This document shows positions 23,697 through 30,497 of a stretch of 45,866 nucleotides of DNA, piece by piece. The notes beneath the pieces are model-generated. The model searched no databases, had not been told where the DNA came from, and saw nothing but the letters and a program-made list of their open reading frames with translations. This stretch comes from CAYSGL01 sp964520985. GTDB lineage: Bacteria; Pseudomonadota; Alphaproteobacteria; Micavibrionales; Micavibrionaceae. Position 1 is the stretch's first letter, and every line of letters begins with the position of its first letter. Where the stretch lies: positions 1 through 45,866 of the forward strand of contig CAZFPB010000007.1 in the NCBI GenBank assembly GCA_964520985.1. The letters are read 5' to 3'. A program made the position numbers and the translations under genes.

Positions 23697-24031
23697 TCCG
23701 CAGCCTCGCTTTCCAAGAGCCACCCGTTAGCTCTCAGGTGTGCGTCGGCGGCAGCTTTGGCCTCTTCAGGCGAGCCAAATGTCAACATCCCGGTCGGGCT
23801 GTACCAGTGCCACTGACCTGGCGGCGCTGGGCAAATCACCGCAGCGCTGTCGTAAGGCATGTCGTTTACATCGTTGTAGCCTCGGACCCAGGCGCCAGTG
23901 TTGGTTCGGTGCCACGGATTAGCAACTCTCGGAGCCGCCTTCACGAGCGCAATCGCATCCGCCTCGGGAAGCGACGCCCAGAACTCTGCCGGCGTGGTTT
24001 CGACGCCGTGGATGAGGATGGTTGTGGTCAT
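23693..24031 (-). CDS. 112-residue protein of unknown function
   Basis: The ATG at 24031 (MTTTILIHGVETTPAEFWAS) overlaps the upstream stop. The sequence has a beta-alpha start, a Trp-rich centre (GAWVRGYNDVNDMPYDSAAV, GQWHWYSPTGMLTFGSPEEA) and a C-terminal helix. The last part resembles in layout the protein at 24712-24966 (ADAHLRANGW versus ADAHLQSVGY), so the two may be distant relatives. Function unknown. Confidence 0.5.
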   Translation of the reverse strand: MTTTILIHGVETTPAEFWASLPEADAIALVKAAPRVANPWHRTNTGAWVRGYNDVNDMPYDSAAVICPAPPGQWHWYSPTGMLTFGSPEEAKAAADAHLRANGWLLESEAAE

Positions 24032-24345
24032 TTCGCGGCCTCTTCCCAGATGTGTCGCACTTCGCGGATGCTCATGACCGCCCGTCGCACACCGCGCCAT
24101 TCGTAGATACCGACCGTCTTGTTCGTCTTGGTATTCGCGGCGTCGAGGCACATTGGATAGCCAGTCGAAAGGCGCTGAACTACCCAGAGTTGACGAGCGT
24201 TTTGGAGCAACAACCAGCGCCACGGGTTGAATGTCTCCACTTCGATGAATCGCTCACGAACGCGCACCAGTTGCGCGCGCGGGAACACAACGACGAGCGC
24301 AAAAAGTACATGCGGAACAATCCAATTCAGAAGAATCGTATTCAC
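24028..24345 (-). CDS. 105-residue protein with N-terminal membrane segment
   Basis: This gene starts with GTG at 24345 in a GTGA overlap. Residues 3-21 (TILLNWIVPHVLFALVVVF) are hydrophobic, suggesting one membrane helix or signal anchor. The remainder is soluble and basic (RERFIEVETFNPWRWLLLQN, TVGIYEWRGVRRAVMSIREV). It lies one gene away from other short unknowns and three genes from the transglycosylase. A lysis or envelope role is possible but not shown. Confidence 0.5.
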   Translation of the reverse strand: MNTILLNWIVPHVLFALVVVFPRAQLVRVRERFIEVETFNPWRWLLLQNARQLWVVQRLSTGYPMCLDAANTKTNKTVGIYEWRGVRRAVMSIREVRHIWEEAAK

Positions 24346-24719
24346 CTGACACCTCCAGTTTTCACTTCACACTCACGCGCCGCTTTTCCGAGCGCTTCGA
24401 TCAGGTCCATGCACTGCCGGTTTCGCAGCAGAATCTCCCGGCCAAACGCCTCGATCCGCACACCTTTGCCGGTGCCGGTGATGGCCATGCCAGCTGCGAG
24501 ATGGCGCGTTCCGTGGATGGTTCGCGACAGCTGGATTGCTTCAGCGAGTGCCAATGCAGAACGCGGTTGAATGAATCGCGACCAGTCGTGTCCGGCGAGA
24601 AGTAGCCAGCTGCCGATACCGCTCAAGCTGACGGTGATGGTGCCGTTCTGTTGTTGTGCGAGATGGGCAGCGCGATTGCGACGGGCGCGGCAGGCGGCGA
24701 GGTGGATCAGGTCACCCAT
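24342..24719 (-). CDS. 125-residue protein of unknown function
   Basis: The gene starts at 24719 and overlaps the previous one by eight bases. It begins MGDLIHLAACRARRNRAAHL, with a basic helix, then a beta-rich core (GTITVSLSGIGSWLLLAGHD) and a helical C-terminus (LLRNRQCMDLIEALGKAARE). It has no cysteine pair or clear membrane helix. No family is recognised. Confidence 0.48.
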   Translation of the reverse strand: MGDLIHLAACRARRNRAAHLAQQQNGTITVSLSGIGSWLLLAGHDWSRFIQPRSALALAEAIQLSRTIHGTRHLAAGMAITGTGKGVRIEAFGREILLRNRQCMDLIEALGKAARECEVKTGGVR

Positions 24720-24966
24720 GACGCACCTCGATCACACTGGCAGCAAGTGCGTAACCAACACTCTGCAGATGGGCATCCGCCTTCTGCATTGCGACACGCT
24801 CATTGCGATAGGCTTTCCGGTCAGTCGTGGACCCGGCAGACCAGAGCCATAGGTTCTCGTTGCGCGTGTCTGGTTCGACGATCGCTATCGGAAACCCATC
24901 TTGTGAAATGCGACGCCACCCGTGGGCACTAAACGCCCAGGGGCCTGCTTGCTTGGTGGAGTTCAC
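24712..24966 (-). CDS. 84-residue protein of unknown function
   Basis: The GTG at 24966 overlaps the transglycosylase stop (GTGA). The protein has a beta-rich half (WAFSAHGWRRISQDGFPIAI, ENLWLWSAGSTTDRKA) and a C-terminal helix containing MQKADAHLQSVGYALAASVI. The helix resembles the end of the protein at 23693-24031. Such short proteins with IAIVEPD-type strands recur in phage genomes without known function. Confidence 0.48.
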   Translation of the reverse strand: MNSTKQAGPWAFSAHGWRRISQDGFPIAIVEPDTRNENLWLWSAGSTTDRKAYRNERVAMQKADAHLQSVGYALAASVIEVRHG

Positions 24967-25580
24967 AGCGCCCCTCCCAACTGCCGCGCAACGGCGCGCA
25001 CCGTATCGACGCGTTCACCAGCGCCAGACCAAGAGCAGCTGTTGCCGCGTGCGTAGAGGCTCAGTGCGCCACGGACACGCTCTGTAGCTGTTCCGCCACA
25101 GTGCCGAGCCGCACGAGCAAGTGCCAAAGCGGCCCGTTTCGCGTCTGCAGCAACGCCACCGGACCGATCCTTGTCGTGCGACTGCCAGCAGCCAAACGCA
25201 CGGCCTTTGTCTCCCAGCCGCTTGCCGGAGCAGACGTCACGGGAGAAATGCGACTCGTGCTTTCCCACCGCGAGAAGTAGCGCCCGCAGTTCGCGCTTGC
25301 TGCCCGGATAGTTCGTCTCGGAAACAGCCGCATCGATGGCTGCAGCAATCTCAGCGAGCCGTTCCGCCCGCGCTTCCGCCGTCTCGTCCTGGTCCGTGTG
25401 GTGCGGCGCAAACGACTGCAGGACCGTCAACGTCCGGCTGGGCTCGGCTGCATCTGCGCGGTTGGCGAAGAACAGCAACGCAACGACGCCGACAGCGGCG
25501 AGCAGGACCAGGTACGCGAGACCGTCGCGACTGGGGGTTTGGTAGATGAGCTTCCCGGATCGGGAAAATGAAGTTCTCAT
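24963..25580 (-). CDS. membrane-anchored lytic transglycosylase-like protein
   Basis: This 205-residue protein starts at the ATG at 25580 (ATGA overlap). A hydrophobic helix at residues 21-39 (LAYLVLLAAVGVVALLFFAN) followed by ADA is a signal anchor or a cleavable signal. Behind it the lysozyme-like fold has LLLAVGKHESHFSRDV with the probable catalytic Glu109, then GRAFGCWQSH, and a C-terminal helix pair around LSLYARGNSCSW. It probably cuts peptidoglycan in the periplasm. As the only lytic enzyme in the window it may be the endolysin, though it sits with early genes. Confidence 0.65.
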   Translation of the reverse strand: MRTSFSRSGKLIYQTPSRDGLAYLVLLAAVGVVALLFFANRADAAEPSRTLTVLQSFAPHHTDQDETAEARAERLAEIAAAIDAAVSETNYPGSKRELRALLLAVGKHESHFSRDVCSGKRLGDKGRAFGCWQSHDKDRSGGVAADAKRAALALARAARHCGGTATERVRGALSLYARGNSCSWSGAGERVDTVRAVARQLGGAL

Positions 25581-25957
25581 TTGGACACGTCCTTTCCGAG
25601 TCGCTCTGTCTCGAGCTCGATTTGTGTAAGAATCAGGTCGCGCGTGATCTTGTGAGCCCGGTGCAATCGCCCAGACTCAGCTTCACGGCCGTCGCGTTCG
25701 CCATGTCCGCGCGACTTCTCGCGGTGCACCGAATTGGCAACACCGCGCCAACGCTGAACGCCGTGTTTCTCAAGCCCGTTGCCGTTCAGGACAGCGACGA
25801 CTTCGAGGATCGCGTCGACCAGTCCTTCACGGCGCAGCGAGTCGAAAACGAGCCGCTCCTGTGCCGCGCGACTCGGGTAGTCGCTGGTGCAGACCGGGCA
25901 GGCTGTGACGTCCGGGCCGTAGAGACGGGTGCAGCGGGGGCAGGCGGTGAGGTTCAT
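25577..25957 (-). CDS. zinc-ribbon protein with DUF5664-like tail (uncertain)
   Basis: The start is the ATG at 25957 in an ATGA overlap. The first 25 residues hold two cysteine pairs (CPRC, CPVC), then a helical part (LVFDSLRREGLVDAILEVVA) and HGVQRWRGVANSVHREK with ESGRLHRAHKITRDLI. The second half loosely resembles the DUF5664 N-terminal helical region of dATP/dGTP diphosphohydrolase-like phage proteins (EKYG-W ... DxESGxxHxxHxxxN). The match is weak, and a structural zinc adaptor is equally possible. Confidence 0.42.
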   Translation of the reverse strand: MNLTACPRCTRLYGPDVTACPVCTSDYPSRAAQERLVFDSLRREGLVDAILEVVAVLNGNGLEKHGVQRWRGVANSVHREKSRGHGERDGREAESGRLHRAHKITRDLILTQIELETERLGKDVSK

Positions 25958-26130
25958 CAGAAGCACCTCGTGCGGCACGTGCGCTTGCTGAATGTCCGCG
26001 ATGACAGATGCCACCCGTCACAGGCGCTGCAGTGGTAGGAGCGCAGGCCTTCCCGGTGCCTCAGTCGTGACGCTTCGGACCGCGACGCGTAACGAACCTT
26101 GCCGGTCTCGGAGCAAATGAAGGTGGTCAT
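25957..26130 (-). CDS. 57-residue zinc-finger protein
   Basis: The ATG at 26130 gives MTTFICSETGKVRYASRSEA and then YHCSACDGWHLSS, a short zinc-finger motif common in phage mini-proteins of the form YxCxxCxGWHLTS. The start overlaps the stop of a small membrane-protein gene (ATGA), and the end overlaps the next start, so all three are coupled. Basic C-terminal tail (KRTCRTRCF). Unknown function, perhaps nucleic-acid binding. Confidence 0.58.
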   Translation of the reverse strand: MTTFICSETGKVRYASRSEASRLRHREGLRSYHCSACDGWHLSSRTFSKRTCRTRCF

Positions 26131-26285
26131 TGGCCACCTCCGAACGCCAGGTAGACGGCGAAGAGCGCAGCCATGGCCACGGCTCGACCGATGCACTCAG
26201 CCGGCGAGACGAAGCCAGCGAAGAGCGCACCAGTGATGAGCCCGGCCGCGATGGACCAAACCGTGACGGTGACGGCCTCCCTCAT
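26127..26285 (-). CDS. small two-helix membrane protein (holin candidate)
   Basis: This 52-residue frame starts at the ATG at 26285, which overlaps the previous stop, and ends in an ATGA overlap with the next gene. Hydrophobic segments cover residues 6-27 (TVTVWSIAAGLITGALFAGF) and 36-50 (VAMAALFAVYLAFGG), joined by SPAECIGR. Two short membrane helices in a small protein within one kilobase of a lytic enzyme make it a holin candidate. The evidence is size, topology and context only. Confidence 0.5.
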   Translation of the reverse strand: MREAVTVTVWSIAAGLITGALFAGFVSPAECIGRAVAMAALFAVYLAFGGGQ

Positions 26286-26572
26286 GGCGTCCTCCGCTCG
26301 TCACGCCACACCCGGCACTGACCGAACGACGGGCAGCCGGGGAGCTGTGTGTGGGCCGCTTGCCAGGCAGCCCAAGCGGTGTGGGCTAGGACGGTGACAA
26401 GTTCACTGTCCAGGAACGGACCGCGGTCCGTGTGGACAACGGTGGCCAAACCGGCGATGAGCGCGTCCGTGAAGGCGCGGTCTGTCATCGGGACCGCGAT
26501 GTGCCACTCGACCGGATGTGCCGGCGGCGCGTCTGGTTCGGTGGAGGTGGGGCGGGTGGGGGAGGCACTCAC
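26282..26572 (-). CDS. 96-residue protein of unknown function
   Basis: The GTG at 26572 overlaps the stop of the HNH gene (GTGA). A Pro/Thr-rich N-terminus is followed by HIAVPMTDRAFTDALIAGLA and a helical region with LVTVLAHTAWAAWQAAHTQL. Two cysteines occur late (PGCPSFGQC). No known family or catalytic motif is visible. It is transcribed between the HNH gene and the membrane mini-protein. Confidence 0.48.
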   Translation of the reverse strand: MSASPTRPTSTEPDAPPAHPVEWHIAVPMTDRAFTDALIAGLATVVHTDRGPFLDSELVTVLAHTAWAAWQAAHTQLPGCPSFGQCRVWRDERRTP

Positions 26573-27216
26573 AGCCCACCGCCGTTCTGACGGGCCGTCT
26601 CGTCAGCTTCGGCCTCACGCAACCTCTGGAGCGCCCAGGCTTCGTCGGCGGGGCTCAGGAAATTGGTGGCGGCGTGCTCGCCGAAGTACTTGATGGCGGC
26701 GGCGTCGTAGGCTCGGGCGGCTTCCTCTGGCGTGTCGAAGCAACCAAGGTAGATGAGCCGCGATTTGCCATTAGGCTTCTTTTCCCCGGCGCCAATGGCT
26801 GCGGCCCACTTACCGGAAGCTTTGACGTAATAAACGCCCTTGTATTTTCCCGCTTTGCGGTTCTTGGAACTGCGGACGTTCCTGGAGTTGCCGAGCGCCG
26901 TGGTTAGCCGGAGATTCGACCGCCGGTTATCCAGCGGATCTCCATTCACGTGGTCGACGATTTGACCATGGCCAGCGTTGGTGATCTGGCGGTGGAGATA
27001 GACAGCGGACCTCTTGCCGGCCCGCCCAGGAGTGATCCGGATGGTCCGTCTGGCGTACCCCTTCCGGTCGAGTCGCCATGCGTAGGCGGTTACCCACTCG
27101 GCGTCGGTGGCGTCGACTAGGACGAAGTGGCCGCCGTGCACCGGAACGCGGACAGGTTCGGCGACGTCGTTCGCTGGTTGCTCAGGAGCGACCGGCAGTT
27201 GCTCGGCGGCGCTCAT
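26569..27216 (-). CDS. HNH-AP2 endonuclease (homing-type)
   Basis: This 215-residue protein has an HNH nuclease core at residues 70-108, with LHRQITNAGHGQIVDHVNGD (His75, Asp88, His89, Asn91) and LDNRRSNLRLTT, followed by a DNA-binding AP2 domain from about residue 122 (KYKGVYYVKASGKWAAAI, then YLGCFDTPEEAARAYDAAAI). HNH-AP2 proteins are typical free-standing homing endonucleases of phages. The ATG overlaps the stop of the integrase (ATGA), so the mobile gene is tightly coupled to int, which is unusual. Confidence 0.85.
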   Translation of the reverse strand: MSAAEQLPVAPEQPANDVAEPVRVPVHGGHFVLVDATDAEWVTAYAWRLDRKGYARRTIRITPGRAGKRSAVYLHRQITNAGHGQIVDHVNGDPLDNRRSNLRLTTALGNSRNVRSSKNRKAGKYKGVYYVKASGKWAAAIGAGEKKPNGKSRLIYLGCFDTPEEAARAYDAAAIKYFGEHAATNFLSPADEAWALQRLREAEADETARQNGGGL

Positions 27217-28529
27217 TGGAGCGCCCCCGCGGCGGCAGCCAGCGACACCAGCTTCCCGATCGGGAGGGCTAGCGTTGCCGAGGCATCGGCGCGCCCGGCC
27301 TTTCCGAAGGCGCGTCTATTTGGCTGAATTAGACCACTGCTACGTCCCTGCGACAGTGAGTCTGGATTTCCGGCACTCCCGAGCAGATTTGAACTGCTGA
27401 CCTCCGGTTTAGGAAACCGTTCCGTACCCGTTAGTTTTTGGTGGTCAGCGTCGGATTCCGCGTACTTAGCTGACTCGTAGCCGGTCGAAGTGACCTGAGA
27501 ATCATTGGCGTTTGCTACACCATTGCTACGTTTCCCGATGGCCGTCTCAGCCAGGTCTCGGAGGGCCGCGACACGGGGGCGTGAGTACACTTTCTCGAGC
27601 ATCTTGGTGTCGGTGTGGCCCGTGAAATGACGGGTCACGTCGAGCGCCACGCCCTGCTCGGCAAGGATGGATGCGAAGGTCCGGCGCCAGTCGTTCGGGG
27701 TGCAGTAGTCGATGCCGGCCCGCTTGCAGGCGACCCGGATGTCCCGGTACAGGTTGTTCGGCGCCTCCAAGATTGGGAGGTACGGGAGGGCCCGCTCGAC
27801 CAGGTGCTTGAACGGTGAGAGGATCGGAACCTCGCGATTGGCCCCCTCGGTCTTAGTGCCCTTCACTGCCACCATGCCGCGGGCCATGTCGACGTCGGCG
27901 GGCTGCAGGTTCAGTGCCTCCTTGCGACGCAGACCCAGGGCACACGAGATGGCCAGGAGTGACGCCTTCTGGTCATCTAGATAGGGCGTCAGGGCATCGA
28001 TCTCGTCCGTGGTGAGCGCCCGAGCTCGTGGCTTGTACTTGGGCTCCAGGTCCTTGGGCCACAGTGCGGCCGTGTCACCGGCCCACAGGCTGAGGCGCTT
28101 GGCATGGTTCAGCACCATGTTGAACACCGTCCGCTCCTTGCAGACGGTGTGATCGCTGGCGCCCTCTTCGCGGCGCTGGGTAACGTAGGCGTCGATTCGA
28201 TCGGCGCTGACTGCCACGAGTGGCGTGTGGTCACCGAGAACGCGGCCGATATGGCCAAGCTTTTCCTCGTAGTAGCTCATGGTGCTTTCCGACTTGTTGG
28301 CAGCACGCTTTGCCTTCAGGACTCGCTCGACTTGTTCGGCGATGGTGACTTTCTTCGAGGCTGCGTATGACGGATCGTGGGCGATACGTTCCCGCTCCTC
28401 CTGGAACCCGAGCGCGGCCTTGACCGATGTGCATCGGGTGGAGATTGAGCTGCCCGTGACAGGATCTGTGCGGAGCCACCAGTAAGCTCCGCGTTTATAG
28501 AGGCCTGGGTGAGTTGTTCTTTTTCCCAT
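27213..28529 (-). CDS. int: tyrosine recombinase (phage integrase)
   Basis: This 438-residue integrase starts at the ATG at 28529. It has an arm-binding N-terminal part (GLYKRGAYWWLRTDPVTG), a SAM-like core-binding domain (residues 58-150) and the catalytic domain: Arg in ALGLRRKEAL (about 201), Lys in KGTKTEG (223-226), Arg282 in NDWRRTFAS, His305 in TGHTD and nucleophile Tyr315 in EKVYSR. The usual His of the HxLR box is Asn. After residue 335 comes a long tail whose DNA includes a tRNA-like attachment core. Upstream lies an excisionase-like gene that overlaps its start. Confidence 0.9.
   Translation of the reverse strand: MGKRTTHPGLYKRGAYWWLRTDPVTGSSISTRCTSVKAALGFQEERERIAHDPSYAASKKVTIAEQVERVLKAKRAANKSESTMSYYEEKLGHIGRVLGDHTPLVAVSADRIDAYVTQRREEGASDHTVCKERTVFNMVLNHAKRLSLWAGDTAALWPKDLEPKYKPRARALTTDEIDALTPYLDDQKASLLAISCALGLRRKEALNLQPADVDMARGMVAVKGTKTEGANREVPILSPFKHLVERALPYLPILEAPNNLYRDIRVACKRAGIDYCTPNDWRRTFASILAEQGVALDVTRHFTGHTDTKMLEKVYSRPRVAALRDLAETAIGKRSNGVANANDSQVTSTGYESAKYAESDADHQKLTGTERFPKPEVSSSNLLGSAGNPDSLSQGRSSGLIQPNRRAFGKAGRADASATLALPIGKLVSLAAAAGALQ
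27371..27423 (-). other. tRNA-like attP core inside the integrase gene
   Basis: On the minus strand this segment reads like the 3' half of a tRNA. ACGGT-TTCCTAA-ACCGG is an anticodon arm with anticodon CCT (27413-27411), then GAGGTC. A perfect T-arm follows, AGCAG-TTCAAAT-CTGCT (27398-27382), then CGGGAGTGCC as the acceptor 3' side. The 5' half is absent. Anticodon CCT points to tRNA-Arg, a common integration target. It codes for about residues 370-386 of the integrase, which continues for 52 residues beyond it. Confidence 0.72.
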
Positions 28530-28672
28530 TCGGCAAACATCTCCTCGGGAATCCGCCAGGACCCCATAAACCGATAACCGCCAGCGGCACGGATGACCTT
28601 GCACGCGCTACGCATGTCGCAGCCCATCCGCTCCATGATGTCGGCCGGTGAAAGACGACGCGCAGCACTCAC
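28316..28672 (-). CDS. excisionase-like DNA-binding protein overlapping int
   Basis: This frame starts with GTG at 28672 (GTGA overlap) and has 118 residues. Residues 7-57 form a winged-helix-like unit (LSPADIMERMGCDMRSACKV, then GGYRFMGSWRIPEEMFAEWE), as in excisionases and phage-type helix-turn-helix proteins. The rest (Ser/Arg/Pro-rich) lies out of frame over the first 214 bases of int and looks like run-on sequence without its own signature. Position beside int supports a role in excision or in int regulation. Confidence 0.58.
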   Translation of the reverse strand: MSAARRLSPADIMERMGCDMRSACKVIRAAGGYRFMGSWRIPEEMFAEWEKEQLTQASINAELTGGSAQILSRAAQSPPDAHRSRPRSGSRRSGNVSPTIRHTQPRRKSPSPNKSSES

Positions 28673-28875
28673 TCCGCATCCCCCTTCAGTGCGTCAAACC
28701 CAAACCTGCACAGGGAATACGCCACGAACGCCGTCCACATCACGCGCCGCATCTCCTGGTTCAAGTTCACAGTCATGATGTCGAACACGGCGAGCGCTAT
28801 GAACAGCGCCGTGGCAACGAGCATCCCGATGCCGAACGTCATGCGGCAGATGAGAGCAACTTTGGATTGGCTCAC
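28669..28875 (-). CDS. 68-residue two-helix membrane protein
   Basis: This protein starts with GTG at 28875 (GTGA overlap). A long hydrophobic segment at residues 6-32 (VALICRMTFGIGMLVATALF IALAVFD) and a second at about 45-62 (VMWTAFVAYSLCRFGFD) make a helical hairpin in the membrane. It could be a holin-like or superinfection-exclusion protein. It lies upstream of the integrase region in the leftward early operon, not beside the transglycosylase. Function not shown. Confidence 0.5.
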   Translation of the reverse strand: MSQSKVALICRMTFGIGMLVATALFIALAVFDIMTVNLNQEMRRVMWTAFVAYSLCRFGFDALKGDAE

Positions 28876-29498
28876 TCCGCAGCCTCTGCCTTCTGCTCAA
28901 CACGCTTGAACCCGACGACCCACACCCAGGGATTCGCGTCCCACGAGCAGCCGGGGCGCGCGCCGTTGATCGAGTCCCAGAGGACATCGAAGCTCGCTCG
29001 GGCGTTCTCACCGTGGAAGCACGCGCAGTCGGCTTCGTTGCTAGTCCTGACGGCTTGGCCGCAGACGTAGCAAGACGCCCCTTCGGCTCTCGCGTCCTCT
29101 TCGCTGATGTCCTGCAGTCGCTCGACACGGACGTCGGCTACCTCGAGCGAGATGCGCGACTTGCTGCGTGGCATGTGGATCGACGGCTTCCAGGGACCCT
29201 TCTCGCGCACCGTGTATTCGTCGAGGTCCGCGGGGTAGTGAACCTCTCCACCTCCGAATGAGTCGCGCCATGTCTCGCGCACCCAAAGATGGTCTTCAAC
29301 GTGCCACGGAGCATACGGGCCTGGACGGTCACCGGACGCGCAACAGATCGGGCCAGTCTTGTGCTCCCAGTAGAAGCCATGCTCCGCGCCTCGGTATTGA
29401 GTCGGCTGCGGCTTCATCACCCGGCGGGTCTGCGTCTTTCGCCCCTCAAGGATGGCCCGCACCATCGCACCGTTAAACAAAATCGGTCGCTCTTTCAC
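28872..29498 (-). CDS. ASCH-like phage protein (paralogue of the right-end gene)
   Basis: This 208-residue protein starts with GTG at 29498 and begins MKERPILFNGAMVRAILEGR followed by KTQTRRVMKPQP. It then has PGPYAPWHVEDHLWVRETW, a basic MPRSKSRISLEV strand and a C-terminal YVCGQAV cysteine pair with FDVLWDSING and NPWVWVVGFKRV. This is the common phage ASCH-fold (PUA-like) protein, thought to bind RNA or nucleotides. A second copy with the identical first 15 residues begins at 45602 on the other strand. Confidence 0.65.
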   Translation of the reverse strand: MKERPILFNGAMVRAILEGRKTQTRRVMKPQPTQYRGAEHGFYWEHKTGPICCASGDRPGPYAPWHVEDHLWVRETWRDSFGGGEVHYPADLDEYTVREKGPWKPSIHMPRSKSRISLEVADVRVERLQDISEEDARAEGASCYVCGQAVRTSNEADCACFHGENARASFDVLWDSINGARPGCSWDANPWVWVVGFKRVEQKAEAAE

Positions 29499-29932
29499 GC
29501 AGCCCCCTTCGGCGGTTCGGAAAGCGACTTAGCCGCCCCGTCAACATCCGGCAGCTCGTCGAAGTCCAGTGACGGCAACGACGTGTTCAACGTCGGTTGG
29601 TCATCGAAACGACCGCGCAGCAGCGACGCGTCCAGCTTCGGCTCCGGACTCGGCCAAGTATCCCGCTCCTCCAGTGCCTCATACGCCCGCAACGTCCCGG
29701 CATTCGGCTCGTGACCAAAATGCGTCCTGTAGTCGTCAGCGGTCCGCAGTTCGATCACCGTGCCGTCGTCGAGGACGAAAAACGGCGGGCAGGGGAGGTA
29801 AGCGTCGGCCTGGAACGGGTCGGAGGTGTCGCGGCCGAATGCGCGGGTTTCGACGAAGCGGAAAAGCCTCGACGTTTGGCTGATGCGCAGGTCGACTAGG
29901 AGCGACCAGATTAGGCGGTAGAGGGTGGTCAC
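29495..29932 (-). CDS. 145-residue protein of unknown function
   Basis: The GTG at 29932 overlaps the previous stop (GTGA); a longer frame from 29992 is less likely. It begins with a helical MTTLYRLIWSLLVDLRIS, then a beta-rich centre (AYLPCPPFFVLDDGTVIELR) and a Pro/Asp-rich, probably disordered C-terminal third (PSPEPKLDASLLRGRFDDQP). The N-terminus is moderately hydrophobic but not a clear membrane helix. No family is recognised. Confidence 0.48.
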   Translation of the reverse strand: MTTLYRLIWSLLVDLRISQTSRLFRFVETRAFGRDTSDPFQADAYLPCPPFFVLDDGTVIELRTADDYRTHFGHEPNAGTLRAYEALEERDTWPSPEPKLDASLLRGRFDDQPTLNTSLPSLDFDELPDVDGAAKSLSEPPKGAA

Positions 29933-30195
29933 TGGCCCTCGCTTCCGCCAGCAAGAATCCCGCGCACTGTGATCGACGCGCCATAACCGCATGACTCGCA
30001 GCCACCGCCGTTCACGTCGATCGCGTCGGTCCCGAGCGCCTTGGATACCTCCTCAACCTCATACAGGTTCCATTCGCCAGCCTTTGCCAGGTGAACATCG
30101 GCGCCATCGACTTCGATGTGCTCAGAGAAGCACTCGTTGCCGTACCAAATGATCTTGCAACCAGAGAGCCGCTCCTTCAGGTCGTCGAGTGTCAT
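29929..30195 (-). CDS. 88-residue protein of unknown function
   Basis: The ATG at 30195 overlaps the previous stop. The protein begins TLDDLKERLSGCKIIWYGNE and has a beta-alpha layout with GADVHLAKAGEWNLYEVEEV, then a CESCGYG cysteine pair near residues 66-72. It is acidic overall. One zinc site may be completed by another chain. It lies among coupled mini-genes and is not recognised as a known family. Confidence 0.48.
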   Translation of the reverse strand: MTLDDLKERLSGCKIIWYGNECFSEHIEVDGADVHLAKAGEWNLYEVEEVSKALGTDAIDVNGGGCESCGYGASITVRGILAGGSEGQ

Positions 30196-30497
30196 CTCCC
30201 GCTCCCCTTCACTTCCTCAAGAAAACACGCCTCGCACAGCCGCGCGCCGTCTCGGGCGTCGGGTTTGTGGCAGCGACCACATACGCGAGGGCGTTTCGCG
30301 TACAGCTCGCACGCGGTGGCTAGCCACTGGTCTTCAGCGATACGCGTGCGCGGTCCGTCAGCGAGGTCGCATGCGTTGTCGATGAACTGGCCGAGACGCT
30401 GTTCCGGTTGAGCGCACCAGGCTGTGTAGACGCGCTCGATCACGGCCCGTTTTTGCTCTGGGGTGACGGCGCGACCTTGGGGGTAGAGGGTGGTCAT
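30192..30497 (-). CDS. small conserved phage protein with zinc ribbon
   Basis: The ATG at 30497 gives MTTLYPQGRAVTPEQKRAVI followed by ERVYTAWCAQPEQRLGQFID NACD, a helical pattern that recurs in many phage proteins (RIYxAWxxxPxLRLGQLIxN). The C-terminal part adds VCGRCHKPDARDGARLCEAC, a zinc ribbon with four cysteines. The combination of the helical unit and a ribbon may be specific to this phage group. ATGA overlap with the gene before. Confidence 0.55.
   Translation of the reverse strand: MTTLYPQGRAVTPEQKRAVIERVYTAWCAQPEQRLGQFIDNACDLADGPRTRIAEDQWLATACELYAKRPRVCGRCHKPDARDGARLCEACFLEEVKGSGR

Noticed and set aside
26127..26285. Small protein ending in GGGQ as a Pup-like tag for the ARC-like ATPase
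   Set aside because: It has two hydrophobic helices and lies on the other strand 11 kb away; the GGQ end is probably chance.
27371..27423. A complete tRNA gene
   Set aside because: Only the anticodon arm, T-arm and acceptor 3' side are present, no D-arm or 5' acceptor side; it lies in the int reading frame.
28500..28540. Programmed frameshift joining the excisionase-like frame and int at GGGAAAAAG
   Set aside because: The run does not form a proper slippery heptamer in the excisionase frame, and int has its own ATG with the conserved N-terminus.
29495..29992. Longer start at 29992 for the 145-residue protein
   Set aside because: The GTG at 29932 overlaps the previous stop as at neighbouring genes, and the extra residues lie inside the upstream gene.
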